The notes beneath the pieces were generated by a model. It was not told the origin of the DNA and made no database searches. It worked only from the letters and a program-made list of their open reading frames with translations. A DNA stretch of 64,000 nucleotides from Homalodisca vitripennis (taxonomy: Eukaryota > Arthropoda > Insecta > Hemiptera > Cicadellidae). Shown here in pieces: positions 15,001 through 27,697 of the stretch (positions are counted from its first letter, which is position 1; every line of letters starts with the position of its first letter). Both the position numbers and the translations under genes were made by a program. The stretch is from assembly GCF_021130785.1 (NCBI RefSeq), contig NC_060215.1, positions 65,910,501 to 65,974,500 on the forward strand, given 5' to 3'.

Positions 15001-18000
15001 TAGTTTTTCATATCAATTATACTAATTAATTGTATAAATTTAATTTTATTTATTTATTAATAATAATTAATATATTTAAAAAATTTATAAATTTAAATTT
15101 AGGCATCATAATATATAAATAGATTAAAATTACACTTTGATTAATCTTTATGATTTACTTTCATCAAATTCAATTCCACATCTATAATTTATATAAAACT
15201 CACGATAAAATGATCTGATCACGATTAATGATCACGATTATCTGTATTAGTAATTAAATCAGTTTCCAAAATTGTTTACTAATTACTAAATATAAATAAT
15301 GCATATTTTATACATACCAGTATCACAATTGGGTGAATTATGACAAAATAACAAAGATTTTTTAGGAAATGTGAAACAAGGGGCTCTAGGAGTTTTTGTA
15401 GTTAAATAACAATTTTTTCCTAACTTGTTAATGTAAACTCATTAAAAACATTTAGTTAAGCCTAACACTCTATATGCGGCGAAACATTTCAATGCTTGTC
15501 TATCTGTCTAAAAACACTACAGAGACCTCATTTTCTATCAGTTTTTGTTCAGTTTGACCAACATTTTCTTCTTATGGACACAAAAATTACGCTTTAAGGC
15601 TAGTTGGAACTCAAAGGTGAAAACTATTTATGATATTGTAATGAAATTTCACATAGTGATTTGCGATATGACTAGAGTGCATGAAAAACGTGGTTTGGAG
15701 CAATAAATCAAATTCAAAGATTGGTTTGGATATTTTATTATCCGATGCATTTTACCTAAATTTATAAAGTATTTCTACGGCTTATGGCTTGACTCCGTAT
15801 TAATATTCAAAACATTAGAGCTAAGGTGGTATAGTCTATGGTGAAGTATTCTTGAGGAATATTGCTTTATAAGTATAAAAATATTTCAATATTTTAGCTT
15901 ACGAAAGCTAATATTAACGTCTGGTTATATAATCATACCGAAAATTCGATGGAGCAGGGGCAATATCCTTGGACACCCTGTAAGTGAGAACGAATATTTA
16001 TCCCTGATCGTACTCATTTTCACCTACCTCTGGAGACGTTTGACCAAATCATTATCTAGATCTTAGAATGGAACATCGTTTCTTCTCCACTGACTCTTGT
16101 ATGTAAGCCGTGATCATACTAATTTATGATTACCCTACCCCTTGTGACTGCTAGTAATGAGTCAGTCCTGGATGTGAAGTGTTGTGACTTTTCATTGGAC
16201 ATTTTAAAGTATGAATAATTAGATAAAACCATAACCTACCCTTCCCATAGTTGTTACATTACATATAAAGACTCAGTTTTTTAAATTAACAATTAACTAA
16301 CAATTTAACTAGCAACATATATTATGGGAATTTCCATAATCTAATTGTAACGCTCATTAAATACAAAATCTTAATAGGTTTCTTTCCACCAGTACATTTT
16401 GATTAAATTCTTTCCTATATAATTTTACCGTAAAAATACTTTCAACGCTACAAATGTGTAACCATGACCAATTCAATGTATTTTACTACAACTAATTTCT
16501 GCCAATAAATATATTGATTTTTAAAAAATTGTTTCCATTTTACTGTATTTTTAATTATGCTTTTGAATGAAAATATATTCGAGATATTCTCCTACTACTT
16601 CAGAAGTGTACATAAATAATGTTATGTTTTTAATAACACTAAACATACAATGTTCTATATATTTAAAATATTAACATATTAATGGAGAACAATGTTTTGT
16701 AAATGAATTGTAAACATTTATAATGTGTGCTGAGTTCGTAAAATCATTTCTTCTTTTAAAAAACTACTCTTTCACATTGGTGTTTTTTGGGACCTCCTAC
16801 TCAGGTTTTAAGTATTTCATTTCAATTTTGTCTTCTTATTTATACCTTATTTATAAATATATATACATGACTTAAAATCCTATTGGTTTTAATTTTAAAA
16901 ACAATAAAAATATTTAAAACTTTTATTTTATCAAATGCACGCTGCAGGTTGTTGCAAACAATAATGTTACTTTCAACTTTTTTTAATTGAGTGTTAATCC
17001 TAATCTACTTTCTGAATACTTGGAACGAAAATAAAACTTTAAAAATAATATCAAATAGTAAAAAACACATATTCTAAAATTTGTTTAATTTAGTGATGTT
17101 CCGAAAATTAATATTCATCAATATAACAGGTTTTATAGTATTTATTTTTCAACACTTTCCACGTTATATATAAGTATCTTATGTTTCCTCCAATATATCT
17201 AAAGTTTAGAGTCTTCTTAAGCTTTTATTATCAAATTCTTTTCTTGTGTCTTTTATATACTATCCTATAAATAAATTTTCCAATTTTTGTCCCAAAATGC
17301 TTTAATAACAAGGGGATTTCATTTCAAAATTGTACTTTGAAATAGCTTCTTTGGGTACTTGTTCCATGTCCCTGCATTGCAGTCTCTGATAGACTGGAAA
17401 GAAGTACTTTCAAACAAGAATGAGCATTAAAATCTTATTTCCGGAACAGTTATATGTCATAATCTTTAAATTCCCTTTCATATATTATATATACGTAAAA
17501 TTAAATGAAAATTATCTATTTATTTTGAGAAGTTAAATCTTAAGACAAATTAAATAGTAACCGTAGATCATTACTTGCTCTTTCAGTCTATATTACGAAA
17601 TCGAAGTTAGATCATTTTACATTATTTCTTGCATTTCAAGAATTAATTGTGATAATTTCAAGAAGTGAGTAAATCATGATCAATGTTAATTTACCATGCA
17701 TATATAAATAGCATACAAACTAGGTTCCAGGAAGAGGATTAGTCATATTTGAGATTTTCTTAGTTTCTGTACATACGTTTTATTTATAATTATTAAATAT
17801 CTTCAAAACATACAAAACAACACTCATAAAAACGTATTATTATCGTAAAAATTACAGGTATAACTATTTTACAACATGTTTTGGTAAACAAAACCTCTGA
17901 AAAACAGTTTTCAATCTATGACACACCTTTGTTTTGTACAACTAATACACAAATTAAATTAAAAGCATTCTTATTTTACGCTGTGATAGTATAGAGAAGT

Positions 18001-21000
18001 ATATAATGTACAGTAAATGTCTTAATCACTTACGGAATATTCACATACAACTTTGAATCAAATTACTATACTGCATTATAAACCTTTACAGAATTTACAA
18101 AAAACACAATCTTTGAATTCTTGAAATAAAATCTGACATGGTATTCAATCCATAACCTAAAAATAACAATTATTATTGTATAGTATGACGTTACCAATAA
18201 TATACGTTAAGGGTCGAATTTGATTTCGTATAATTAATATTTTAATAAACCTTAGTGTACAAAGCTTTGAGATTACGTTTATGACAGTTTATCATTTAAA
18301 ATTCCAAACCTAGAAGATTTTCAAAAAAATATTTCACTGCCCTATTTAATTTTGTTAATTTATGGTATATGCTTCACTTGCCAAGTCAAATTTATCTAAT
18401 TAATTAGTTCTACTAATTAGTTATGTGGCTGTTATTTTCAACAGTGTATAGCTTCAATCATTAGATACACAGAAAGATAGTAATATAATACTAAATACAC
18501 GTATATTATATGGATATTTCAACCAATGTTGATATTATTTTATAAATGCTTAGTTAATAATGCTGCTTTTCTTTAATAATTCTATAGTTCTACCACATGT
18601 TTAACTTTCTAAGTTTTATTTGGCATCATATTCTACGCTGTCGTTAATATAATTGCACAAATAAATATTGTTTAGTTCTATCTTATAATTTTATTTTATT
18701 TTTTGTTACATAAAATAAAAATGCAGTATGAAAGTAAAGTTTAGATAATATAGTATTTCCAGCATGAAATACATTTTTTTCAAACAAAACAAGATACTGC
18801 ATGTTACAGTTGTATTCTTAGGTACTGTGTTATTTTTATTGCAGAGAAAAAACGCACCATCCAAAGTTAACATTGGCAGCACAACTTATTAATTTACAAG
18901 ATTAATCTGCTAGGCAAACAAGACTAATATTACGTCTTATAATTATTTAATTTCTCATAAGTTCACCGTTCAAAGTTAATTCACTTCTAATATTTGGTTG
19001 TATGGTGTTACACTACACCATAGAAACTGTAATGAAACCCATTTGATCGATGTCTCTAATTTGGAGGAAAAAGGTACAAACTATTTTTTTAATGTACCGT
19101 ATCGAGGTTATAATGTGTACTATGTCAACCAATAAAGTGTTATTTTATATTTTATTGTACATATAAAATTACTAATTAAAACGAGGTTGTAATTTTAGTA
19201 GACTGTTTTTTTTTTTTGCTACAATAGAGTTTATAGTAACTACAACCTCTCGATTGTGGTGGTTACAAAATTTCAATGTTAAGTTTCATGAAAACCGGTA
19301 CTGATTTGAAAATATTAGATGAAAAAATACAATGCAAAAGTAAAATATTACACAAATGTTCTCAAACGGCTCTTTTTAAAACTTTTTTATCTTTGCATTT
19401 TCAGTCTTAAGGTAGGCCCTAATAAAGGAAATAGAATTGCATTGTTTAAATATTTTATGAGATACATAAAGTCAATGACGTAAAACTATCACTTGAAAAG
19501 CGCAAACGTGTTACGTTTACTTGAATTTCATTTTTTAGTTTCATTCGTTGAGCCATTAATTTTAATTTAGTCAGATTAATACTATAGAACACACGTACAA
19601 GAAGGTATAAAACTAGTGGTGGGTAATAAAATCAAACAATATTTATGACAATATTCACGAGTATATTCGAAAACAATGTTGTCCATGTAAAATATATAAA
19701 GGTTTATGGATATGGATTTAAATCAGAAATAGGAACTTTTCAAATGAAGTTTATATTAAATGTAATATACCTATGTCTAACAGTAGACGCTTTTTGACTC
19801 AGATCTTCTTTCTCAGTTAATTAATCGTATGTTTTGGGATTTGAAAAAAATCCTTCTGGTCGCAGTCGAAGGAAAGGTAAGTTTGTACTTATAAATTGGC
19901 AACAGAAAAATAATATGTTGTACCTGACTTAACCACCCACAAACAATATATTGTACAAAATATTCTATTTAGGATATCATACAGGAGCGTTATATTACAG
20001 TAGTGAGGAATAGAGCAAGGAATGAAGATCTTCAGTGATGGCTCGTTCTTTCTTCATTCCTGAAACATCAACACATAATCATTACTCCTCTCGGTTTATA
20101 GATAATAAATATAAAACAACAGTGACATGGATAAGAGTAATAATTTACTACTAAGCAATCGATAAACAATATTTATTGTTGGGTTATTGAATGGTTGATT
20201 GTTTGCACTGTTCTGTAACAATTAATTGAGTATAGAACACAAGTGTAACTTTAAAAAATTTGCCAAACAAAAATCAATAGTAGTTATGGCGTTTGCAAAG
20301 ATCCTAGTGGGTTATTTTAGAGTCACAAAATAAGTTAAGTCAAAAATAATTAAGTATAAAATACGCAGATTCAACTTAGAATACAAGAAAAAACAATAGC
20401 TTTGTATAAAAATAGCAAAATTTAGAAAAAATATATTAAAAACAAAATAATACTATTGCATAGTATACAAACAATGCGTTTCATCGTTATATAAAGATAA
20501 TACGTGATACTTTTAAAATCTTATGAATACAGCGTAAAGAATATGATATCTAAGCAATAAAACGACATGATAATAGACTATAATGCAGAAATAAAAACAT
20601 TCACTGTTTATGAATTTTTGCCGTTGGCCCTGCAGAGCAAAAATGTCGACCAGGTTTCGTGGTTTTCTGCCTTTCACCAGTCAGGATATGGTAGTAATAT
20701 TCTAAACAGCATGCGTTTGTGGCATTGGAAATTATTCCCTAGGTTTCTGTGTCGGGTTCTACAGTTGTATAAATGATAAAATTAAATTTTATAAGTAGTC
20801 CTAGTCATTTTTATTTTTATTATAAAGTAGTATTATTATCGTTGTATAAAGAACTATGATCTTGAGCTCATTGTAAAGCATGCTCTCGAAATATCATAAA
20901 TAGATATGCATCTGGACGGACGTGCATTGTTGTAACCAGTCTCGACCCGATACGAAGTAGAAAACGTCTGTCTTGTACTTGTTGAAAGCCATAAACGTAA

Positions 21001-21365
21001 TATAACTGAACGCAAGGGAACATGTGCGGGAAGATGAAGGCAAGAGATGAAAGTGTGCACTCGACCGTAGATCGTAATGCTACTTGTAGGAAACAACATG
21101 TGTAACTGCGTACCAGCTTTGCAAGGGCGTACCGCCGCGCCACTCCCTTCCCCAACCATGTTTCAATCCCAAGATCATCTGTTGCTGCTCATCCACCAGT
21201 GAGGGGAATGTGCAAAGTATTAGCTATAATAATATGAACTGTGGGTTGCATTTTGCAAGATACGTTGTTGTGGTATCATCTGTGATCCTTTTGTAAACTA
21301 TAGATTTAACAGTTAAGCTAAGAATACACTTTCAAACCTTTTTGATTTCCGTTAAGAGCTGGCTG
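1..21365. other. AT-rich DNA, no supported gene
   Basis: Open frames here are at most 92-101 codons and are short, AT-driven or lack any domain pattern. Slightly less AT-rich patches occur near 1-750, 5300-5530, 5830-6080, 8140-8300, 11680-11850 and 20870-21180 and could be old transposon pieces or regulatory DNA. Small local features are a (TTAA)n run at about 14339-14355 and a 13/12-bp tandem duplication GATCACGATTAAT at 15217-15240. Nothing else was supported. Confidence 0.6.
20018..20061. other. 11-bp perfect inverted repeat
   Basis: AGGAATGAAGA at 20018-20028 pairs with TCTTCATTCCT at 20051-20061 across a 22-base loop. The meaning is unknown; it is flanked by ordinary AT-rich DNA. Confidence 0.7.
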
Positions 21366-21369
21366 TATG

Positions 21370-21725
21370 GGTGGCATAATTTTAGCCCAATACGAACAAT
21401 GTTAAACTTCAAACGCTTATACGCCCTCACTTTTATTGGTAGAATTATGGGCGATATATCATTTTAATAAGAATAATACGTATACAATCGCTTTATAACC
21501 TGCTTTGTAAAGTGTATATGTTTTTTTGTATTTCAATAATGAAATACAAAATATTTTGAGATTTTTCTGAGTAACTAATAAAATATTTAAAATACTGAAA
21601 TGTTTGGATGAGTCTGAATAATACCTTTAATATGAGACGTTTCCCAATTTTATGATCAAAACTAAGGTCGTAAAACAGTTTGAAGTTTAACATTGTTCTT
21701 ATAGGACAATAAAATAATGGGGGCC
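21370..21725. repeat. Fold-back inverted repeat (about 85-bp arms)
   Basis: A perfect 21-bp core at 21394-21414 (GAACAATGTTAAACTTCAAA plus C) recurs in inverted orientation at 21678-21698. Weaker pairing extends on both sides, roughly 21370-21455 with 21640-21725, around a 180-200-bp centre. This is the shape of a decayed fold-back transposon or of two head-to-head copies of one repeat. The 82-codon minus-strand open frame across it has no protein signature. Confidence 0.75.
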
Positions 21726-23185
21726 AAATTACCTTCTTCAATTAGTATTCCCTTCCGAATGTATAAATATATACATATTTAATTATAGAACTTCAAGCCA
21801 CCTGGGAACCAGCTATTGTTCTCTGAAAAAGCAGTACGATTGACTTTACCTCATTTTCAATCATGCACTGCCTGTACATGTTATATTACAGGATAAGAAA
21901 TTTATCATCGATTGACTTTCTATATTTACAATGATGGTTCTGTGTTCATTTTTTATATATAACATAATGTCAAAAGATGCAATCATATTCCAGTAATTAT
22001 TTATTGGGTTTTAACCTTTACTTTTAAATACTGAATTAGAACTGATGGAAATCATTCTTTTACAGTAATACTTATGCAGTTACACGTAGTTTGTAGTATT
22101 ATACTACATCAACATTTCATGTTTATAATTGCTTTACATGTCATAGATATATACTTGACCAACATCTCTCTTCCTGTAACTGGTTAGGCTTTTTGCTTTC
22201 TAAACACTTTCGGAATAAATAAGCCTTTGCATGGGTTGGAATACAGGTTCTCCTTGTAAGATCTTCTCCCCTCTTTGGTGAAGTAACTGATTGAGGGCAT
22301 CACTATGAAAGCGAAATGAAATAAAATTTCTTTATAAACAGGCAAAATGCCCAAATGGTCCTTTCTTATGCCCTGAATTTAATACAAATAAAATAAGTAG
22401 GTAATAAACTGAAAAACTTTGCAATTTCTTTATGAAACTTTTATAGTATAAAATTTCTTAACTGAAAAACACAATAGCTTAATACAATCACTCACACATG
22501 CACACATCTGTCAATGGCACAGTCCAGGACACTTATAACAAACCGGTCCCGGTCATCCGCTCTATGAACATCTTCTTCAGTCCAGCCATAAACCGGTGAC
22601 GGCCTTCAATGAATATAATGAAGAGAGGAAAGGAATTCCACAAGCCGCAGGCGGTAACGATGAAAGATAACTACGAAGCTTGATATAAGGTTTATTTTCC
22701 TATCCATAAGTACCCTTGACCGATTCACAAGATTGCTTCAAATAACGCCAAATCTCGAATACCCAAAAGAAGACTAACACTCGGGATGAAGTCAAGAATA
22801 AAGGATTTGTACGATGATGTTACCACCGCCTGAGATTGAAATATTGTCGACATTCCAGTGAACTCACCTGATTATTCCAAGAGAGATACGTGATAGAAAC
22901 ACTTCAGAGTTTGGACTTAATCCAAAGCAGTCAGTTTGCTCAATTTCGAGAAACATCAGTACAGATGAGTTCTCAATCATCCTGATCACGTTTATATAGT
23001 ACAAATAATTGCCGCCTTATAGAAATGAGGACATTGATAATCCGTAAGATGATATGATATCCTACAGATTGAATGAATTAAAGAAATGTCAACAACCCTC
23101 TCTTGCAGCCTCCAAGCCATTTTCTTTGGGAGCTAGGTATGAATATCCTAGATTCCTGTTGCTGGTTTGAGCTTCCAGAATAAAA

Positions 23186-23861
23186 TTAATCAAATGCACT
23201 GACTAAAACCTTGGCTTCTTGGTATTTCAGAAAACATTTTTTAGACTTCTTACAAAAAGCTCTCACAATATCTAAATTAGTGGTATTTTTAACGTCACAA
23301 ACTAACAAACAGATAATTTAGGTCGTTACCCCCAAATAACCCTTCTGGGTATGTTGTAAAAACGTGCTGGAAAAACTCATGTAGCAAAACTACTTTAACA
23401 TTCAACTTTGCTGTTGAAGCTAAAACCCCTCTTTGAAAACTGACGTTAACCGATTCCATATCTATAACGGGATGGTGTTTAATAGCGTACAGCCAACAAT
23501 GAGAAATCGCTGATTTTAGGGGTACATCTATGAGAGCATTTGATGTTCTACGAAACAGGACAATAAAAGTTGGAACTCTTATGCGTACCATTCTGTGAGG
23601 TAAATGGAGCCAAAGTAATGGAAACCTTTCAGTTATTAATTGGTGCAACCATTGATGAGAGAATTTACTAGATCTTGTATCATCCCAACCTTCCATTTCT
23701 CCCATTAACCACTTCTCACATGAACGTCTTAGTTCCATACCTGTAGACTGTTTCTATTTATTCCAGCTGGGTGCAATTGAGAATTCATTAAGCAGGGAAA
23801 CGATATCTTTGTAGCTGACCTCATATTGTCCATTGTCGAAAACGGGTTCACTCCCGCAACC
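23186..23861 (-). pseudogene. Disrupted coding stretch of unknown identity
   Basis: A minus-strand frame beginning after a splice-acceptor-like TTATTTAG (AG at 23863-23862) encodes about 35 residues (GCGSEPVFDNGQYEVSYKDI onward). It hits TAG at 23756-23754, then resumes for 147 codons from the Met at 23738 to TGA at 23295. Near 23305-23320 a one-base frame change lets the protein-like sequence continue (LVCDVKNTTNLDIVRAFCKK onward) to TAA at 23188-23186. The composition, with many Leu, Val, His and Trp and a helical-repeat look (SAISHCWLYAIKHHP), is clearly more protein-like than the surrounding AT-rich DNA. I do not recognise the family. It could be a decayed exon or retrocopy of a large helical-repeat protein, or a transposon gene. 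Two lesions argue for a pseudogene, unless they are sequence errors. Confidence 0.5.
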
Positions 23862-24310
23862 CTAAATAATTTCTTGACTTCAGACTTTTAAAGATGCACT
23901 AAAGTACTTATAACACGGTAATGTTTAGAAAAAGTATTTTACTTTAAAATATTATTAAATTCTTTGCACATTTCTCCATCCCTATGAGCTGTTGTAATTA
24001 AAATGTATGTAAATCGAATTCTATATGTATCTATTTGCTGACTATAGATCGAACAATTGGTTCTTCAAACGAAAGTATAACTTTATTTGTGAACTTGCAC
24101 TCTGGACTCAAGTATCAACGTTGACTATTAATATGTCAGTTAGTAATGTATATATTAGTTTCTAAAATCTTAATTCAAGGTACATTTAGCACTCTTGGTG
24201 AAAAAAAACAGCTATCCATTGCAAAACACTCATATTTTTACGTATTGAAATTAAGTTTGCTTGATTAGGAAAATTCGTTTAAAAATATCCGAACATGTGA
24301 GTAAATACGT

Positions 24311-24323
24311 CCCCCCCCCCCCC
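24311..24323 (+). repeat. Poly-C tract (13 C)
   Basis: A 13-base cytosine homopolymer in otherwise AT-rich DNA. A second, shorter one (9 C) is at 52476-52484. Lengths of such tracts are error-prone in assemblies. Confidence 0.95.
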
Positions 24324-25104
24324 GAGCTTTCATCTGTAGAAAGCAAGGAAGATAGTATTTCAGAAGCTATGATTATTACTCACACCATTGGTAAATTTAC
24401 TAAGTTATTTTATCTCGAAGAAGTAAACTTATAGTTTAGAGAAAAATAATTTCTTATCCTCTTGTAAGTATATAGTCTACAGTTGAGTACTTACGTTGAG
24501 AGCGACTTAAAAACCCTTAATTGACCAAATAGCTTAGTTGTAAAGAATAAATAGGTATATAAATTATCATTAGACCTATACGGATAAGAAACACTATCGG
24601 ATTGAAGCCGAGTGTTGTAGCACGCGCACACTGTTAAACTAAAATTACACCACAAAACAGAGTTATTACTTTATTGCATGTGATGTATGGTTCTTGTTTT
24701 AAAGCTTTAAATATAAGAGCATTCGTTACAAAAAAACGAACGCACTCTCCAATAGCTTCACACTCACAGTAGGTAGATGAGGAAGCGAATAACCAATGGA
24801 TCACAAGAAGTCAATTTAAATTCTTCAACATTAAAAGTGTTATACATTTAATTAGCTACAAATTAAATTAAAAATAAACTGCGCCAAGTTATTGGTTAAG
24901 AATTTGTTAATGCACAGAAGGAAGGCTGAACAAAATTGTTATGTAACTGAAACAACTAATTCCCTACCAAAAGGCGATACGCATACCAGGTACACACCCG
25001 GTCACGAGTTCTGATTAGAAATACACACACAGTAACTTCAACCAATTTCGCCTAATTATTTGAGAGAGTATATAGAAATATCCCCGACTACATTAAGATA
25101 TCTC

Positions 25105-25130
25105 TTGCACAATTGCATTGCACAATTGCA
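25105..25130. repeat. Tandem 13-bp duplication with C/EBP-like half sites
   Basis: TTGCACAATTGCA occurs twice back to back. Each unit contains TTGCACAAT, close to the bZIP C/EBP consensus ATTGCGCAAT. This could be a binding cluster or a simple slippage duplication. Confidence 0.6.
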
Positions 25131-27697
25131 AGATCTAAGAATATAGTGGATTCATACAGTGGACAGGTCTCGAATTTTATGTTTCTACTGGAATATCTGC
25201 TAATGTCTCTTTATTTTAGGCTGTAAAATGAGGATTCGGTAGCTTCATTTAAACAGTTAGTAATGTTTCTAATACCATACCTAACTTTTATACAGAAATT
25301 AAAGAATTCACTTTATTGCAATTTGTGGTATTTGACTTTCAGATGTCATACCCCCACCTGCAGACTCTAAAGGCCTGCAACGATATTTTATCCAGAATTT
25401 TAAAGGCAAGGAGAAATCAATTTGGATTTTATTAGTAAAAGTAACATTCGTGTTATCATTGATTTAAACCTGTTTTACTGTTTTATCCACAATTGCATAG
25501 AACTGTTTTTATTATTTAAATTAGTAACAGTTCTAAGTAATTTATTTAATTTGGAAATTATGAGATATTTATTTATATCTGACGTTTCATCAAGCAAAGT
25601 GAAATGAAGGAATTGTTCTGGACTGTGGCAAAGAGCATAAATAAGGAGTAGTGGGGTGTTTTTAATGATTCTGCTTACATTCATGTGATTATCATCGATA
25701 CCTCCATGAGGAAGAGAATCGATTGACCGTGAAGTGCCGAGTGTGGATGTAAGCACCTTGGATTAACAAAGAAACATTGTGTTCTCCCCTTCCTCACGAG
25801 TCGGTATCAGATCCTATATCTGCATTGTTCTACACTCTCACTATGGGTTCACTTGTGCGCCATCTTCTCTTTTAAATCGAACAATGTTTTGTTATTTACA
25901 TAAATAGTGGAGATTCCAACTTATCTCTGATCAGCCATGGCACAAAGGCAGTGACTCCATCTTGAATCACTTTTTAACCGGTTGAGTTACTCCATATGTT
26001 CAAATTCAAAATACTCACGTATTCGAAATAGTCACTTTTTTGGGTTCTTGTTTGGATCCGGCCTTTTTTCTTGTGAATTTCACATTTTCTCAGTAGATTT
26101 TGCTAAATTAAATAATATTATTTTTATGGACTAATCACATATGCGGTCTGGGTTTGATTAGAAAATTGCCAGGACACTAAACCAAAACTCATTTTACTGT
26201 TACAGTATAACAAATCCAGTGTTCAATGTTCTAGTTGTAAAAGAGGAGTAGAACATTTTTAAGACATGAAATGTATCTGACTTTTATTTTCACTCTTCTG
26301 GGCATCATAAGAGTAAAAATTATAAGTTAAAAACCAGACAGCCCACGCGTTGATGTCTCTTTTTTCCCATCCACAAGTGCGGTAGCAATACAGATCAACA
26401 TCAATCAGCAATATGCAAGTCACGTGATTGGTTTTGATTGTTAAAATAAGTTTATGATAACAAATTGAACCAGTAAAATACAAACAAATTTTCCTACAAC
26501 TTTAGCTTTGTATATATGCATCATGTATATCATCACATGTATTGTACTTTAAATTGAACGTTTTAAAATGCAGATTATTACCAAGCTGGATTTGAAATAT
26601 ATGAGTACTTAAGTAAACTAATGCAACTTTAATTTGTTATGAGGTTTATAGACAGTTTCACAATATTGTAGGTTTACAGATACTTGATCTTTGATACTTA
26701 TAAGTACAATATTTTGTAGATTCGAACCTTCACACTTAGCGTCGTCTAAGGCTGCCTTATTTTAGATTACACTGTCAAAGTGTCCTATTTTACAAGGGTT
26801 GTTTAAATTCCACATTTGGTATTATACTACTTGAAATAAAGGTTATTTTATTCATAGCACGTTGGTTTTTAAAATTAGTTAGATAACAACTCGAGGTGCC
26901 TCAGACAATTTGTAGTTTCATCCTCTAAAACATAAAAATCATTTATTTGTAACTGGGATTTCAAACTGAAGTTTTTCTTATATCTTCTCTTCCAACTCTC
27001 TTTCAGAATTTCTTACAATTTGTTCCCAGGAATATGAGTTCAGCATGCCCCAGCTAACAACAAATAGTAACGGACGTGCGTTAACTGAGTGCGTATCTTT
27101 AATCATGGCTTTGCTCTCGTGTGACGTTTATGGATTATACATCTAAGAGAAATGTCATTGGAACTACATTACATCATGGCATTTACGAATTAGTACATCC
27201 AGTGTATACGATCGGTTTAAGTGGACAATTCTGAAGTCAGAGTAGTATCTGTCATATAAATTAACGTTCTCGAAGTTATGAGATCTAATGCCTCGACAAC
27301 TACGATTACTGCTTTCATAACACTTTGTTCACTCCCTTTGGTCAACTTCAAGTATGGTCGTATAGCTTCCGGTATGTCCATGCTTAATGTCCACAATTTG
27401 AAGTCCACACACGCCATGACCATTGTCTCAAATAAGGTCCGCAGACACTTGAGTAAATGACATTTCTATCGCAGTGTTTTCTCGCATACTTTAATTGGCT
27501 GTGGTGTTCTTGTTTGGCCATCCAGACCGATGGGTATAAATATTTAGATTACTTAAGATATGTGAACACCGTCATACAATTTTTATATTAGCTAATTGTT
27601 ATAATTATTTTTCAAAATAATAATTTACTCCTTTATCAAAATTATAGCATGGTTAAGTACAAGAATATAAAATCTTATGCTGCTGTGCAATGGGCCT

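Larger units (their letters stand above)
21730..27690. other. AT-rich DNA apart from the 23.2-23.9 kb pseudogene
   Basis: Outside 23186-23861 and the short repeats listed, I see no gene. The stretch 22490-23120 is less AT-rich and has broken protein-like pieces (for example plus strand NAKSRIPKRRLTLGMKSRIK at about 22745-22800, flanked by stops), perhaps decayed mobile DNA linked to the neighbouring pseudogene. At 27217-27423 a 68-codon minus-strand frame has moderately protein-like composition but no recognisable motif. Confidence 0.5.

Noticed and set aside
20854..21159. Two overlapping minus-strand frames of about 100 codons
   Set aside because: No domain pattern, and both frames are open for similar lengths in a less AT-rich patch; composition explains them better than coding.
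27217..27423. 68-codon minus-strand frame with moderately protein-like composition
   Set aside because: Too short, no motif, stop close upstream and no convincing splice sites.
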